A DNA stretch of 29,965 nt from assembly GCA_030685235.1 (NCBI GenBank), contig MU839308.1, forward strand, positions 1 to 29,965, read 5' to 3'. Shown one piece after another: positions 1 to 10,700 of the stretch. This DNA is from Copromyces sp. CBS 386.78. Its lineage: Eukaryota; Ascomycota; Sordariomycetes; Sordariales; Sordariaceae. The translations under genes were made by a program, and so were the position numbers. Within the stretch, counting starts at the first letter, position 1. Each line of letters opens with the position of its first letter. The notes below the pieces were generated by a model, which saw only the letters and a program-made list of their open reading frames with translations, had not been told where the DNA came from and did not search any database.

Positions 1-181
1 CAAAAATTTTGGCGTGCATTAGCGCGCGGGAAGGGTGTAAGTGGGTGGGGCTACGGTGCCGGAAGACATTCATTATGGTGCGAAAAGACATTCTCTTTAT
101 TAAACTATTATTTTCAAGCTCGCCGGTTACTTCGAATATATATACCCTAAAATTTATATTCGATTTATATAATTAAAGAAG

Positions 182-991
182 AACTATCCCAACCTCGCTA
201 AACAATTAAATTTCTACCTAGATAGTAATAAAGAAAGAGAAAGAATTAAAATATCTTCACTTAACGTTTATCCAAACCGAGAATATATAATGCTACGTAT
301 TTATAATTATATTGGAAATAAGACTATCGAAAAGAAGATAAATAAATTTCTTATAATTATAGTAGCGGGTAAATACTACGAATTTAATAACGTACTAATT
401 AACGTAATAGAAATCGATTATAATATAAACGACGTGATTAAATTAGGAAAAATCTCGTTTAAATAGACGAAAATAGCATTATTCGATAATTAGTTAGTAC
501 AACCTTAATATATTTATTTAAGAGGACAATTAATACTACTTACTAATATAAATATACGAAATAATAGTAACGGTAACCGGTTTTACTTCTACTTAGGAAA
601 TATTATTCGTACCCGCTATAAATCCTGTAATAGTAAAATTATAGAAAGGTTTAATAGGGTTAATAGTATTTTCGCCTACGAATTAGCGGGTTCTCTACGA
701 ATTTTCGTTATTTTAATATATTTTATTCCTCCGGGCGAAAGAATAATAACCGAATTAATTTTATATACTCCTCTTTATAAAGTGGGAAATAATAGAAAGA
801 TTATAGGACTACCTAGAATAATAGCCGAATAAATTTAAATAATTCCGAAGGATAATACATATTTTATATATCTTCGGTATAATATTTATTTTATTTAATT
901 AAGAGGGATATTAAATTATATTTTATACTTAGTAAAAAATATTAATAAAATACTTAGGGTCCTAGGGAATATAGGAGGAAGGAAAATATAA
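182..991 (+). pseudogene. Stop-interrupted relic of an unidentified repeat-encoded protein
   Basis: A single frame (182 to the stop at 989-991) runs for about 270 codons with only six internal stops, all TAA or TAG. In DNA this TA-rich, many more stops would be expected by chance. TAA/TAG stops are what RIP makes from CAA, CAG and TGG codons. Readable segments include FNRVNSIFAYELAGSLRIFV and, downstream, PLYKVGNNRKIIGLPR. I do not recognise the family. It could be the coding part of a transposon or a duplicated host gene. There is no obvious start, and the frame may begin left of the readable part. It is not expected to make a protein. Confidence 0.5.
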
Positions 992-1242
992 TAAATACTT
1001 ATTAAACCTAATATAAATATTAATTCGAAGGGAGATTAATTCTTTTGTATTCAAGAAGTAAAGAATATTATTTACTAATCTCTAAATATCCTTTCAATAA
1101 TTATATTTAGAATTTAAAATATTCTTCTTAGTACTATATAATATTATCCCGTCCGAAAAAGGTAAAGTATTAAAGTATTAACGAATAAAATAAATAATTT
1201 AAAGTATAAAATAGAAATAAAATTATAAGCAAATACAAAAGA

Positions 1243-1646
1243 CGCAACTACGTACCTTCCTTCCCTTACCACTTCTATACTTCCCGTCGCAAACTACCTA
1301 TATATATATATATTAAAAAAATATTCACCTTCTCCTATTTTCTATTAAACCGGTAATACCGTACTACGAACTTCTTTTCTATCGCAATCCTTTCTACGGC
1401 TAAAAGACGAAGCATCGTTCTACTAGAACTAGTAACACCTTACCTTCCATTTTTTTTCTCCTCCCGCGCCGCTAATAAACGTTTAGATTGTATATCCCGT
1501 CTTTCTTCTTATAAATCCCTTACGTATATTACGCCAATTACTATTATTATTAATATAAATCCTACTATTAACGACCTAATAATTAAAGTAAATAATAATA
1601 TTATCGATAGATTATTATTAATTAATTTACTAATATATCTTTATTA
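1243..1646 (+). pseudogene. Second stop-poor relic frame, unidentified
   Basis: This frame stays open for about 134 codons with a single internal TAA (in the aaccggtaatac context, near 1350). It lies inside RIP-mutated DNA where long open frames are unexpected, and it is rich in Ile, Leu and Tyr as RIP-degraded coding DNA usually is. No family motif is visible. It may belong to the same element as the relic at 182-991, although the frame differs, or it may be chance. Confidence is low. Confidence 0.25.
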
Positions 1647-4249
1647 ATATCCTCTTTAACGGAATTATGAATATTTATTAGGCAAATTACCTCTCTACTA
1701 TATATTATACTTAGAATAGCAACGTATTGGGTTCTAATTTTAAATCGTTTTTATAATCCCCCCCTAATATTATTAATTTTAATACCCCTCTTTACTCTTA
1801 TAGAGAATATTCTATATTAGGTTTCCTATTTCTTTTTTCTCCTTACTATTATCGCTTACTATATTCCTTAACCGGGCGTAAATTAGTTAATTTACTCTCC
1901 GTCTCTTCTCCCGTTTCAAAATACCCGGACTTTATTAGCTTAGAAAATACTTTATCGGGCCTAGGGAATAACCGAATTCCATTTTCTCCAAATTATAAAA
2001 AAATAGAATCGAATATCCGAAGACTTTATTTCCTACGGGTAAATATCTTAATTAATGTTAATAAATATTTTGAAGAAGGATTAGTAAATTAACCTCATTA
2101 TAAAAAATATTAAGGGACTTACTAATTAAATTACCTAATATTATTATATTTAATATTAATAATATATTTACTTCTAAAATTAAATATCCTACTAAGTACC
2201 CCCCTTCCCTATATTTTACTAATTTCGTTTATAGTAGTATTCCTCTACTAAGTCCTAATTCTATTTATTAAATAAATTAACGTTAATTTCTTCCGATTAT
2301 TTCGTCCTAATATATTTTTCTTCTAAAATATTTATCTATTATTAATAATTATATTAATATTCGGCTTAAATAGTAATAGTATTAAACTATTGATTACTTT
2401 TATACTCCCTATAATAGGATATTAGGGTAGTAAATTAAAATAGAGGAATAGTATTAAGAAAAAGCAAGCATTTACTTGGTTATCGCAATTAATATAGTGG
2501 TTACTATAGTTAATATATTAATAGTCGCGGATTTATTTAGATTAAGAGTATTAAAAAGGTAAATAAATATTATAGTATTATTTCGGTCTAAAGAGCTATA
2601 AAGAGAGTTAATTAGATAATAATAAGATAAGTACTAGTAATACTGGGGAGGGAGTTGGCGTAAGGTTGAAAGTGAGAACCCTAAAAAAAAATTAACGATA
2701 GGAAAAAAATAGGAAAGGGGGATAACGGGAGGGGGAGATTCTAAGAGTTGATACCGGGCAGTACTATTATAATATAAATAAAGTATATATAGGTTAACGT
2801 TATTTATTATGCGCAATAGCTACCGTACTTACCGCCTACTTTCTAATATAACTAGCCAAACCTTTTCGACTGTATAAGTTATTTTCTTCCCTACTTACTA
2901 GTATTGTCAATTAATATTATAGAATTATTAAAGGTAACGATTACAAATATATAAATATATTATACGGTAATACTTTCCGCGACTCCGTAATGTATTGTAC
3001 TACCGGTAAAGCGTTCTGTTAACCTATTTTATTCTATCCTATCTTTATAGGCGCGATGTAGGGCGGCGGTAAAGAATTAGAGACGGGAGTTAAAAGTTTG
3101 GAAGTTTAGAGGTTTAGAGATTTGGAATTTGGAATTTGGAGTTTTCCTACCGCTAGCGCTTAAAGTAATTCTATATTTAGCGATAAAGAAGATTGTATAA
3201 ATAAAAATCGCGTTAACGGTAGTATATAAAATATAATGTCGACTATAAAATCGTTAAAGCGAGTAGCTGATACTGGATAAATAGAATAATATTGCAATAG
3301 TTTTAATAATAATATATTAGCGATATTATATATATATATTATTATAATATAAGAATATAAATAAACTATTGCGAAGATAATATATATTCGATATTAATTA
3401 ATATTTAAGGACAATACTAACGGACGGAAATACCTATTTTATAGCAAATTATATTTAATTAGATAAATATTAGTAGTAATATATATTAATAGCGATAGTA
3501 TTTTTAATAGAATAGTATACAATAGTAAAATAATACTTTTATAGTAATAAATAAATTCTAAGATATTTATTACTTATAATAGTTAGATTTCGTAATATTT
3601 CCCGTAGGAAATAGTAAGTGGTATTAAGATAGGATGCTAATATAGGTCCTAATATTTAGTTGATAATTTAATATTTGCCGGGCAATTGTTAATATTTGCC
3701 TAATATTTATGCCTAATTAATATAAAATTTCGACCTAATACCCTAGCTATATAGTAAGATTATAGCCCCTCAACCCCTGTTCCAATTTCAATATATGTGC
3801 ACCTCTAGGGATCAAAGTCTCTATTGAACGCTAACATATATTATGCACTTAACATAGTATAGATAGGGATGTTGAAGGACCCCCCCTCCCCGGCAGGGCA
3901 CCTTCTTCTTCAACTTCCGGGTATTTAGGTTCAGGACCTGGCACTTCCTTGGTATTTCCCTTTCCTCCTCAGACCAATCAAACAGTCAATTTTCCCCCAT
4001 TGGTTTCAACCACTTTTACAGGCCTCCTCCCATCCAATTACATGGCACTCTTCCTTCACCACTTCCGTGCATGCCCAATAGGTACAACAATCAAAAATGC
4101 AACAATTCGACTGGACTAGACGGCTGGCCTGTCGTTAGCGTCGGTCTGCTGGTGGTCGCATTGCGTGGCTTACCATGACTGGCGGTTTGAGACAGAACAA
4201 GACCAACTTTTGGGGGAATTGATTTGCAATTTCGAGTGGAGACAGGTTG

Positions 4250-4459
4250 ATGTCTACATTTCAGCCGCAAATTCCCCGACTTCTTCTTCTTCTTCTTCTC
4301 TACTCCAGTCAACACCTCTCAGAGACAGCTCACAGACCTGACCTCGACAAACCGTCTTCGGTTCATTACTCGACTTCAAATTCCGACAGCCTTATGGCGA
4401 ACGGCCTTGTTCCTGGGACGACTACGACACCAGCATCACCACTTCAGTCCTCTCATTGA
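4250..4459 (+). other. Upstream ORF in the HET leader (69 codons, possibly not translated)
   Basis: An ATG at 4250 opens a 69-residue frame that ends 84 bp before the HET start, in a different frame. Its N-terminus has seven consecutive leucines (IPRLLLLLLLYSS) encoded by the CTT microsatellite, which gives a signal-peptide-like look. The rest is rich in Ser and Thr with no motif. If the HET transcript starts far enough upstream, this could act as a regulatory upstream ORF. It could equally be chance. I do not claim a functional protein. Confidence 0.2.
4280..4299 (+). repeat. CTT microsatellite
   Basis: About six and a half CTT units in the HET leader. They encode the leucine run of the upstream ORF in one frame and a lysine run on the opposite strand. 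Confidence 0.9.
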
Positions 4460-4542
4460 CGGCTGGCTACCGTATCAAGGCACATATCGACCGCGCTACA
4501 TCAATCCAGAGCCGTCCAAACCTCTCGGTCATTCCTGACGTC

Positions 4543-6759
4543 ATGGGGACCAAGCAACCGCAAGATGGTTGTGGTTCCGATAACGGAGGACGCCTGTCTG
4601 CCGTCTCCCGACGATTTATGGCCAAGATACCGTCTCTCCATCGGAAGAAATGGGGCCAGAAACAGCAAAAGCTTTGCCAGCGTTGCAAAGAAATCGATCT
4701 CGACGGCATCTTCAATCGGCCAAGACACCTCATAGATAGCGAGATGGTCTTGGATCTCGGCATACTCGATGAGGAATCTAGGTGCGCATTGTGTCGGTTC
4801 TTCTGCTCTATGCGACGGACAACCCCCGATAGTGAAACTGCACGTTCGTATGACCTACGCGTGTACTCCTTCAACCGGTACTTTAACAGCGGGAGCGGGT
4901 GTAGAGGCTCTACATTGTGGGCTATCGACCCGGATAGGTTTATGCACGATTTGCGTGATAATACGCCATTGCTACCTTGGTCATGGTTCATCCCCCAATC
5001 TTCGTCGTCGGATTACTTTGAGCAGCGGACGCCTTGGTCAAATAAGCCGACGGTGAAAGGATTACCCGTCAAGGAAACATCCATCAACTATCCTTTACTG
5101 CGTGCTTGGATTAAGGAGTGTGGCAATCACCCGACTTGCAATTACCGGAGCTTCGACCCCAGCGGGTCGCATAACAGAACAACCATCCGTGGAATCGATT
5201 GCACAACTCGCCGGATCGTGGATCTACAGCCGGGCGATGCATACATTACACTTAGCTATGTCTGGGGTAACAAGGCATTGCCTAACAACAAAGCCGATCG
5301 GGCTCTTCCAAATACTGTTCCTAAGGCCGTTGAGGATGCAATGATTGTTGTTCAACAGCTTGGTCAGCGATATCTCTGGGTGGACCAATATTGTATCGAT
5401 CAGCATGACGAACAGGACAAGCATGCGCAAATCAGAAACATGGATCACATCTACGAAGGATCTCATGCAACTATCGTGGCATTTTCCGGGGAGGATTCAT
5501 CTTCTGGACTCCCAGGTGTCAGCAGCACGCCAAGGATCCCTCAGCCTCGGTTCACATCTTCTACTGTGGCATTACTAGGCTTCGCATCTGTCCCGGCTCT
5601 TGATTCTTCAGTTTGGATGAGAAGAGGGTGGACCTTTCAAGAAGCCCTCCTTTCACGGAGATTGCTTCTTTTCGCGCATGATCAGGTATACTTCTTCTGT
5701 TCCTCTGGGGTCTGGGTTGAAAGCAGCATGCCGATGCCTCGCATGCTTTGCCAAACCAAACATCAGTCCATCTGGTATAGTGCAATAGCGTCTACGATAA
5801 TCCCTTTACGGAGGCTCCGTCACTCGAGCTACGGGTGCCAAATCGATATTTCTCTTGATCAACTCATTGACCTCATCGGAAGCTATAATAAGCGACAACT
5901 TAGCTTCCAAGCCGATGCGCTCAATGCTTTTCGAGGCCTTCTTTCACGAGTTCCTTTTATAACCTATTGGGGGTTACCTTGCTATGAACTCCCTAGAGGT
6001 ACCAAGCAATCGAAGGAAACGTACCATAGCTTGGCCCTCCAAGCTTCAGATAAGACGGCGGCTTCTCTCCTTTTGCGATTTCTTTGTTGGGAGCCCGAGA
6101 GCACATGCCTCGGCCGTCGCGAGGGATTTCCAAGTTGGTCATGGCTTGGTTGGGAGACGTCAGACGGGATCTCCGCCGAACATCTCGATTCCGGCCCCGC
6201 AATAGCGCACTCAACTCTCAACATCGAGGATGACGACGGTACAACTATTTCAATGTTTGATCTGATCAGACAACTGGGACCAGAGATCGAACGCTCGAGT
6301 GTCCTTCCTGAGAGGACAACTTACCTGTGGCTCGAAGGGCCTGTTTTTACGCTGGGCTTCCAGCCTGCCAACCCGACTTATGGTTATTTCCGCTTCTGCC
6401 CCAACCATCCACTTGGGCACTTTCATAACCACTATAAGAAGATGAAAGAGAGCTGTACGCAACAACCATGTGAAGAATTAGGGATGGATATAAGGTTTCG
6501 GTTCGATATTAAAGGCTCTAAGGAGCTGGGGGAGAAAGCGCTGAAGAGAAAGTGGGATTGCCTCTTGGTCTTTACAAGTGATTTCCACGGGACCCCGAAC
6601 AGGCATCATTTTCTTATCTTGGACCCAGCTGAAGAGCACGCCGGCGCGTACTACGTTGTTGTCGGTACACTTCGCCTTAAGGATTATTATAGGACCATCC
6701 TGGAGAAGGTACTAAAGACTCAAGTATCACATGAGCATAGGAAGATCAGACTGGGATAG
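4543..6759 (+). CDS. HET-domain (heterokaryon incompatibility) protein
   Basis: A 738-residue protein from one uninterrupted exon. The three hallmark blocks of the HET domain (Pfam PF06985) are present: LSYVWG at residues 237-242, YLWVDQYCIDQ at 277-287, and GWTFQEALLSRR from 362. An N-terminal pair of cysteine couples (C45-x2-C48 and C81-x2-C84, in LCQRCKEIDLDG and CALCRFFC) is common in large fungal HET proteins and could bind metal. The C-terminal half (about 375-738) has no motif I recognise. In fungi, HET proteins trigger cell death when unlike individuals fuse; the partner here is unknown. The start is the first ATG in frame, in a good context (gtcATGG). The same frame is open 201 bp further upstream but has no ATG there. 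The gene lies beside a RIP block, and the ppo gene converges on it. No stop or frameshift is seen, so it looks intact. Confidence 0.9.
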   Translation: MGTKQPQDGCGSDNGGRLSAVSRRFMAKIPSLHRKKWGQKQQKLCQRCKEIDLDGIFNRPRHLIDSEMVLDLGILDEESRCALCRFFCSMRRTTPDSETARSYDLRVYSFNRYFNSGSGCRGSTLWAIDPDRFMHDLRDNTPLLPWSWFIPQSSSSDYFEQRTPWSNKPTVKGLPVKETSINYPLLRAWIKECGNHPTCNYRSFDPSGSHNRTTIRGIDCTTRRIVDLQPGDAYITLSYVWGNKALPNNKADRALPNTVPKAVEDAMIVVQQLGQRYLWVDQYCIDQHDEQDKHAQIRNMDHIYEGSHATIVAFSGEDSSSGLPGVSSTPRIPQPRFTSSTVALLGFASVPALDSSVWMRRGWTFQEALLSRRLLLFAHDQVYFFCSSGVWVESSMPMPRMLCQTKHQSIWYSAIASTIIPLRRLRHSSYGCQIDISLDQLIDLIGSYNKRQLSFQADALNAFRGLLSRVPFITYWGLPCYELPRGTKQSKETYHSLALQASDKTAASLLLRFLCWEPESTCLGRREGFPSWSWLGWETSDGISAEHLDSGPAIAHSTLNIEDDDGTTISMFDLIRQLGPEIERSSVLPERTTYLWLEGPVFTLGFQPANPTYGYFRFCPNHPLGHFHNHYKKMKESCTQQPCEELGMDIRFRFDIKGSKELGEKALKRKWDCLLVFTSDFHGTPNRHHFLILDPAEEHAGAYYVVVGTLRLKDYYRTILEKVLKTQVSHEHRKIRLG

Positions 6760-7753
6760 GCAGGGAAGTTTTCATTAGCCAAACCACCGGCACAACCAGA
6801 CGAGGAAAGCGATTTGGAACCTCAGTTCCATAATACAGGCGGACGCAAAGGCAAAATGGTTCTCTCACTTTACCAAGTTGGTTTACGAAGCAAAGCGGAT
6901 TACACATGTATTTCTACTCATAAATAGGTAGCTACCTTGGGTAGTTTGTTCTGAATTCCTTTACAGCCGTTACTCTCCTAGAGGTAGACTACAACGACTT
7001 TCGGAACAAAAGGGTTGTTGGAAACATTTGAGCCCTACCTCAAGTCATGTACAAGATGTTCGGCTCCGTCATGCTACCTAGGTATCACTACAAAGATGTA
7101 GAGGTAGAGGGGAGAGAAAACCTACGTTAACACCCCCAACACCCCTCATTCTCAACCAACAAAATCCCTGACCATCGGTCATTGGAATTCTATTCCAACA
7201 AAATGGTGGACGTGAAGACGTACAACTGCCGCCGCGGAAACGGGGACTTCAAAGTTCCCGTTGGTGACGAACGGTGAGTGCCGCACTCGGGACGGGCACG
7301 GCACGGGCCGGGTGGGGTAACACCTTGCCGGGGAATCCCCGGATGACTCGGAATGGGCGGGGTATGGGGGGGGTTTCAAACGGACGTCAGCGCTACCAGT
7401 ACCAAAACAATTATTCTTTACCTTTTCAATTCAACACAACACCGAGCTGGTATTGACTATTGCAGCAGAGGACAACCCACACAACGCAAGCCTGCAAAAG
7501 CGTTTTCCACGGCAGGCGACGGGCTTCCAAGAAACTCGGCAAAGCCATCATCTCCGCGCGCGCCCTTTTTCGCCATTTCATGAGCACTGGGCCACTGGAC
7601 GTCATCGACATGAACCATGGAAGTCAACTGATTAACAACAAAAAAAAAAAAGCATGCAGACGAATCGTCATCCAAAAAAAAGGAAATGGTATCAAATTCG
7701 CCGTTCATCATCCTCCCACTAGTCCAGTCCCCTCTACACAGCCCCCTAGGCCC
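6760..7753. other. Convergent intergenic region (HET / ppo)
   Basis: About 990 bp between two genes that end toward each other, so it should hold both 3' UTRs and transcription ends. I see no coding signal. Visible details are the 10-bp palindrome TACCTAGGTA at 7075-7084, several related taggta/gtagct motifs near 6926-7110, and a G-rich stretch at about 7280-7375. Short open frames here lack any family signature. Confidence 0.5.
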
Positions 7754-10700
7754 CTACTCATCCCAAGTAACCTTCATCGTCACCGGGAACGGCGTCACAG
7801 CGCCCCAGTCCTCCCTCAGGTAAAAAGTCTGACTAAGCTCCTCATTCAGCTCCCTCGTCATCTTCTTCAGCTGGCCCTGCGGGCCGGGAGCTCTCCGGAC
7901 GTTACTTCGCTTGAACAAGCTGCGGAACATTTCCGTCAAGGCGATCTGGCTGACCTCGTGGCCGAGGTACGAGTGCGTGCCGAAGAAGAAGATGTTGTAG
8001 GCGTCTAGTGGACGCGAAGGGTTGACGAGCTCGGGGTTGGGGAAGGTGGTGGGTGATTGGGCGGCGGATTTCTGCGTGTTTTCTGTTAGCATCCAATCTT
8101 GCTCTTGGTAGGTAAACAGAGGCCATTGATGGCTGGAGTCTGGTGGAAAAGGAACGGAGGAAAAGGAAAGACTTACAACGCTAACAAAAACCCTATCACC
8201 AGGCTGCACCCTCACCTCGCCCCCATGCCCATCGTCGGCCCCCGTCGCCTCCTTGATAGCATCCACCGCGCTCGCCGTCCTGAACGCCCCCAGGTTATCC
8301 CCCGACAACCGGATGCCCTCCATCACGTACCCCAGCAACTTCGCATCTGCATCCGCATCACTGCCGGCAGGCCGCCTCGCCAGTTCCTGAATAGCAGCCA
8401 AATGCTCCTTCCCAGCCTCCTCACCGAGATAAAAATCCACAGCGCTCGCGAAGCCCTCCCCGATACTCGGCACGCTCGACGCCACGATCGGCAGGACCTG
8501 CCCAAAGGCTATATCGGAGCTGCTTAGTCCAGCCTTGGATAACCGCTTGACGAGGTCGTTGCCGTAGCTGCTCAACGGATCATTGCCGCTACCGCCGCCA
8601 CCGCCGCCGAAGAGAGACGCAAAGAAGGAAGTCTGGCTCTTCACGCCGGCCTCCAAAGCGGTGCCGAGCTGCGTGGCCACCGTGCGGGCCGCGTCGCGCA
8701 GCTGGTACGATCTGACGGGGTCGTGGTCGTACAGGATGGCGGCGAAAATGACGGATAGCACGGCGTATAGCTCGTGGGGGGTGTATAGCCCTTTGGTGTT
8801 GGATTTGGATTTGGATAGCAAGGGGATGTTGAAGACGGTAGAGGCAAAGAGGGTAGGCACGATATTACCCACGTCGCGAACGAGATCGACGAGGCGACGG
8901 CCGCCGACGTTGTAGCTCTGGGCTGCTAGGAGGGCGTCGGTTGTTTGCGCAAAGAAGGTCTTGACGTGGTTGGCCCATTCCGCGCTATACAGCTGTTGGT
9001 GGATGTTGCGGCGGTGGGAGTCGTGGGCGTCGGGGTTCATCAAGATGTTATTGCTGCTGGAAAGGGGTCCCGGTCGACCGAGGATCGATTCCAGACCGGT
9101 ATGCCACGCAGAGTGGTATGCATCGTTATCAAGCACGTGCTTGGCGCCCGCGTACGTGGTGACGCGGTGCGGCTTCGCCTGGCGCCCTGGCCGACTCCAG
9201 TCGAAGAGGTGGTCGCGCTGCAGGTCCTTGAGGATCTTGGCGTTCTCGTCCGGCGTAACCATGGGGTAATGCGCATACACGCTGTTCGGCCTGAAGTGGT
9301 TCGGCAGGGCTCGGAGAAAAAGCTTGTAGAAGACGCACCCGTGGTTGACGGCCAGGTCGTACTGCACCTCGTTGTAGCCCCAGTTGGTCAGGTTGCGCGG
9401 GTTGTAGTCGATGGTGTAGTGCCTGTCGCCGCGGACGAGGCAGACTGCGTCGGAGAGCACCACGCGCGAGATAGTGTAAGTCGGGGCGATGCCCACGCCG
9501 GGAACCATGGGGGATTTGTGCTCCTCGGCCACGATGCCAGGGTACAGCTCGACGAAGTCGGGGTGGTCGTATAGACGGCGCAAAGCCTCGGATACGCCAG
9601 GGTCCGAGTTGATGTCCTCAAAGGTCTCGTAGGGCTTGAGGCCGAAGTGCTTGCGGAACTCGTTCAAGCCGGCCAGGTTCCACTTGCGGCCCTGGATGAT
9701 ACCCAGGATCTCGATGGCGCGCATGGAGCCGGGGACGTTCTTGGCGCCGAAAGACCCGGCGGGATCCTCGATCGCCTCGGCGATGCACTCGGCTAGCTCG
9801 TCGTCGGAGATCTTGCCCGTGCTGGCGTCGCGCGTGAAGGTGCCCTTGCGCTTGGGGATCGGCCGGTCGGCCGGGTCCGCGGGGATGCGGCCCTCGAACT
9901 GGGAAAAGCCCATGATCAGCTCGTGGAAGCTGATCTCGCTGCCGGGCTTGCCGAAGAGCTCGTGGTAGAACTCCTCCACCCAGGCCTCGTCCTTGGCCGA
10001 GATGCACGAGTGCCACCGGTAGCAGAGGTTGAACTCGGCCGAGACCACGTTGCCGGTGCCGCGCTCGGCGCCCTCCTTGGTGCCCACGTCGATGCCCGTG
10101 TCGGCGCGCGGGTCGAGAGTCCACGTCGTGTCGACGCGGTTGAGGTTGACAATGTTGCGGACGTAGTCGAGCAGCGTGATGTTGATGTACAGACCCGAAG
10201 TGATCAGCCTGGCGGTCTGGAACAGGTCGTTGTCGTACTTCTTCCATGCCGCCGCGGCCTTCTCGCCCTCGAGTTTGGGGGATGGCTTGTTGAACCGCCC
10301 GTCCTCGTTGATGGCCATCAGGTTGTCGCAGGTGTAGTTGTGGAAGCGGTTGAAGAAGATCAGCAGCACGCTGACGCCGGGAGGCATGCCCAGAAGGCGC
10401 TTGTCGGCGTAGCAATCGACCTTGAGCTTGCCGTCCTTGAAGGTCCGGATGGTGTCCTGCATCTCCTGGTTGCTGCCGTAGAGCGGGGAGAGGTCGAGGT
10501 AGGAAGACGTCTTGGACTTGCTCATGTCCCGGTAGTCGGTCCAGAACAAGTCGTGGATGATGATGCTGGCCCAGTACCAGAGGATGCTGGACACGTTGTT
10601 GGGGTGCGACTTGTACTCGGTGCGCTTCATGACCGAGTCGAAGATGAGTTCTGGGTCGGGAAGAGCGCCTTGTCTGATGACGTTTGGTCGGACGGACCGC

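Larger units (their letters stand above)
1..3770. repeat. AT-rich RIP-degraded repeat block (left)
   Basis: This block is strongly AT-rich. CA and TG are rare and TA is very common, while CpG (ccg, acg, cga) persists. That is the mark of repeat-induced point mutation, which turns CpA into TpA on either strand of duplicated DNA. No intact gene is present. Two stop-poor relic frames (182-991 and 1243-1646) are listed separately. A less mutated patch lies at 2640-2760, and a short run of tttgga-type units at about 3118-3142. Normal composition returns at about 3770. The parent repeat family is not recognised. Confidence 0.85.
3771..4542 (+). promoter_or_regulatory. 5' region of the HET gene
   Basis: This is normal-composition DNA between the RIP boundary and the HET start codon. 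It holds a (CTT)n microsatellite at 4280-4299 and a short upstream open frame (4250-4459). In the HET reading frame the sequence is open from 4342, after a TGA at 4339-4341, but no ATG occurs before 4543. No convincing TATA element or intron was found. Confidence 0.4.

Noticed and set aside
4456..4542. Upstream extension of the HET protein by 29 residues from 4456
   Set aside because: Position 4456 is TTG, not ATG, and a fungal nuclear gene would normally start at ATG; 4543 is the first in-frame ATG.
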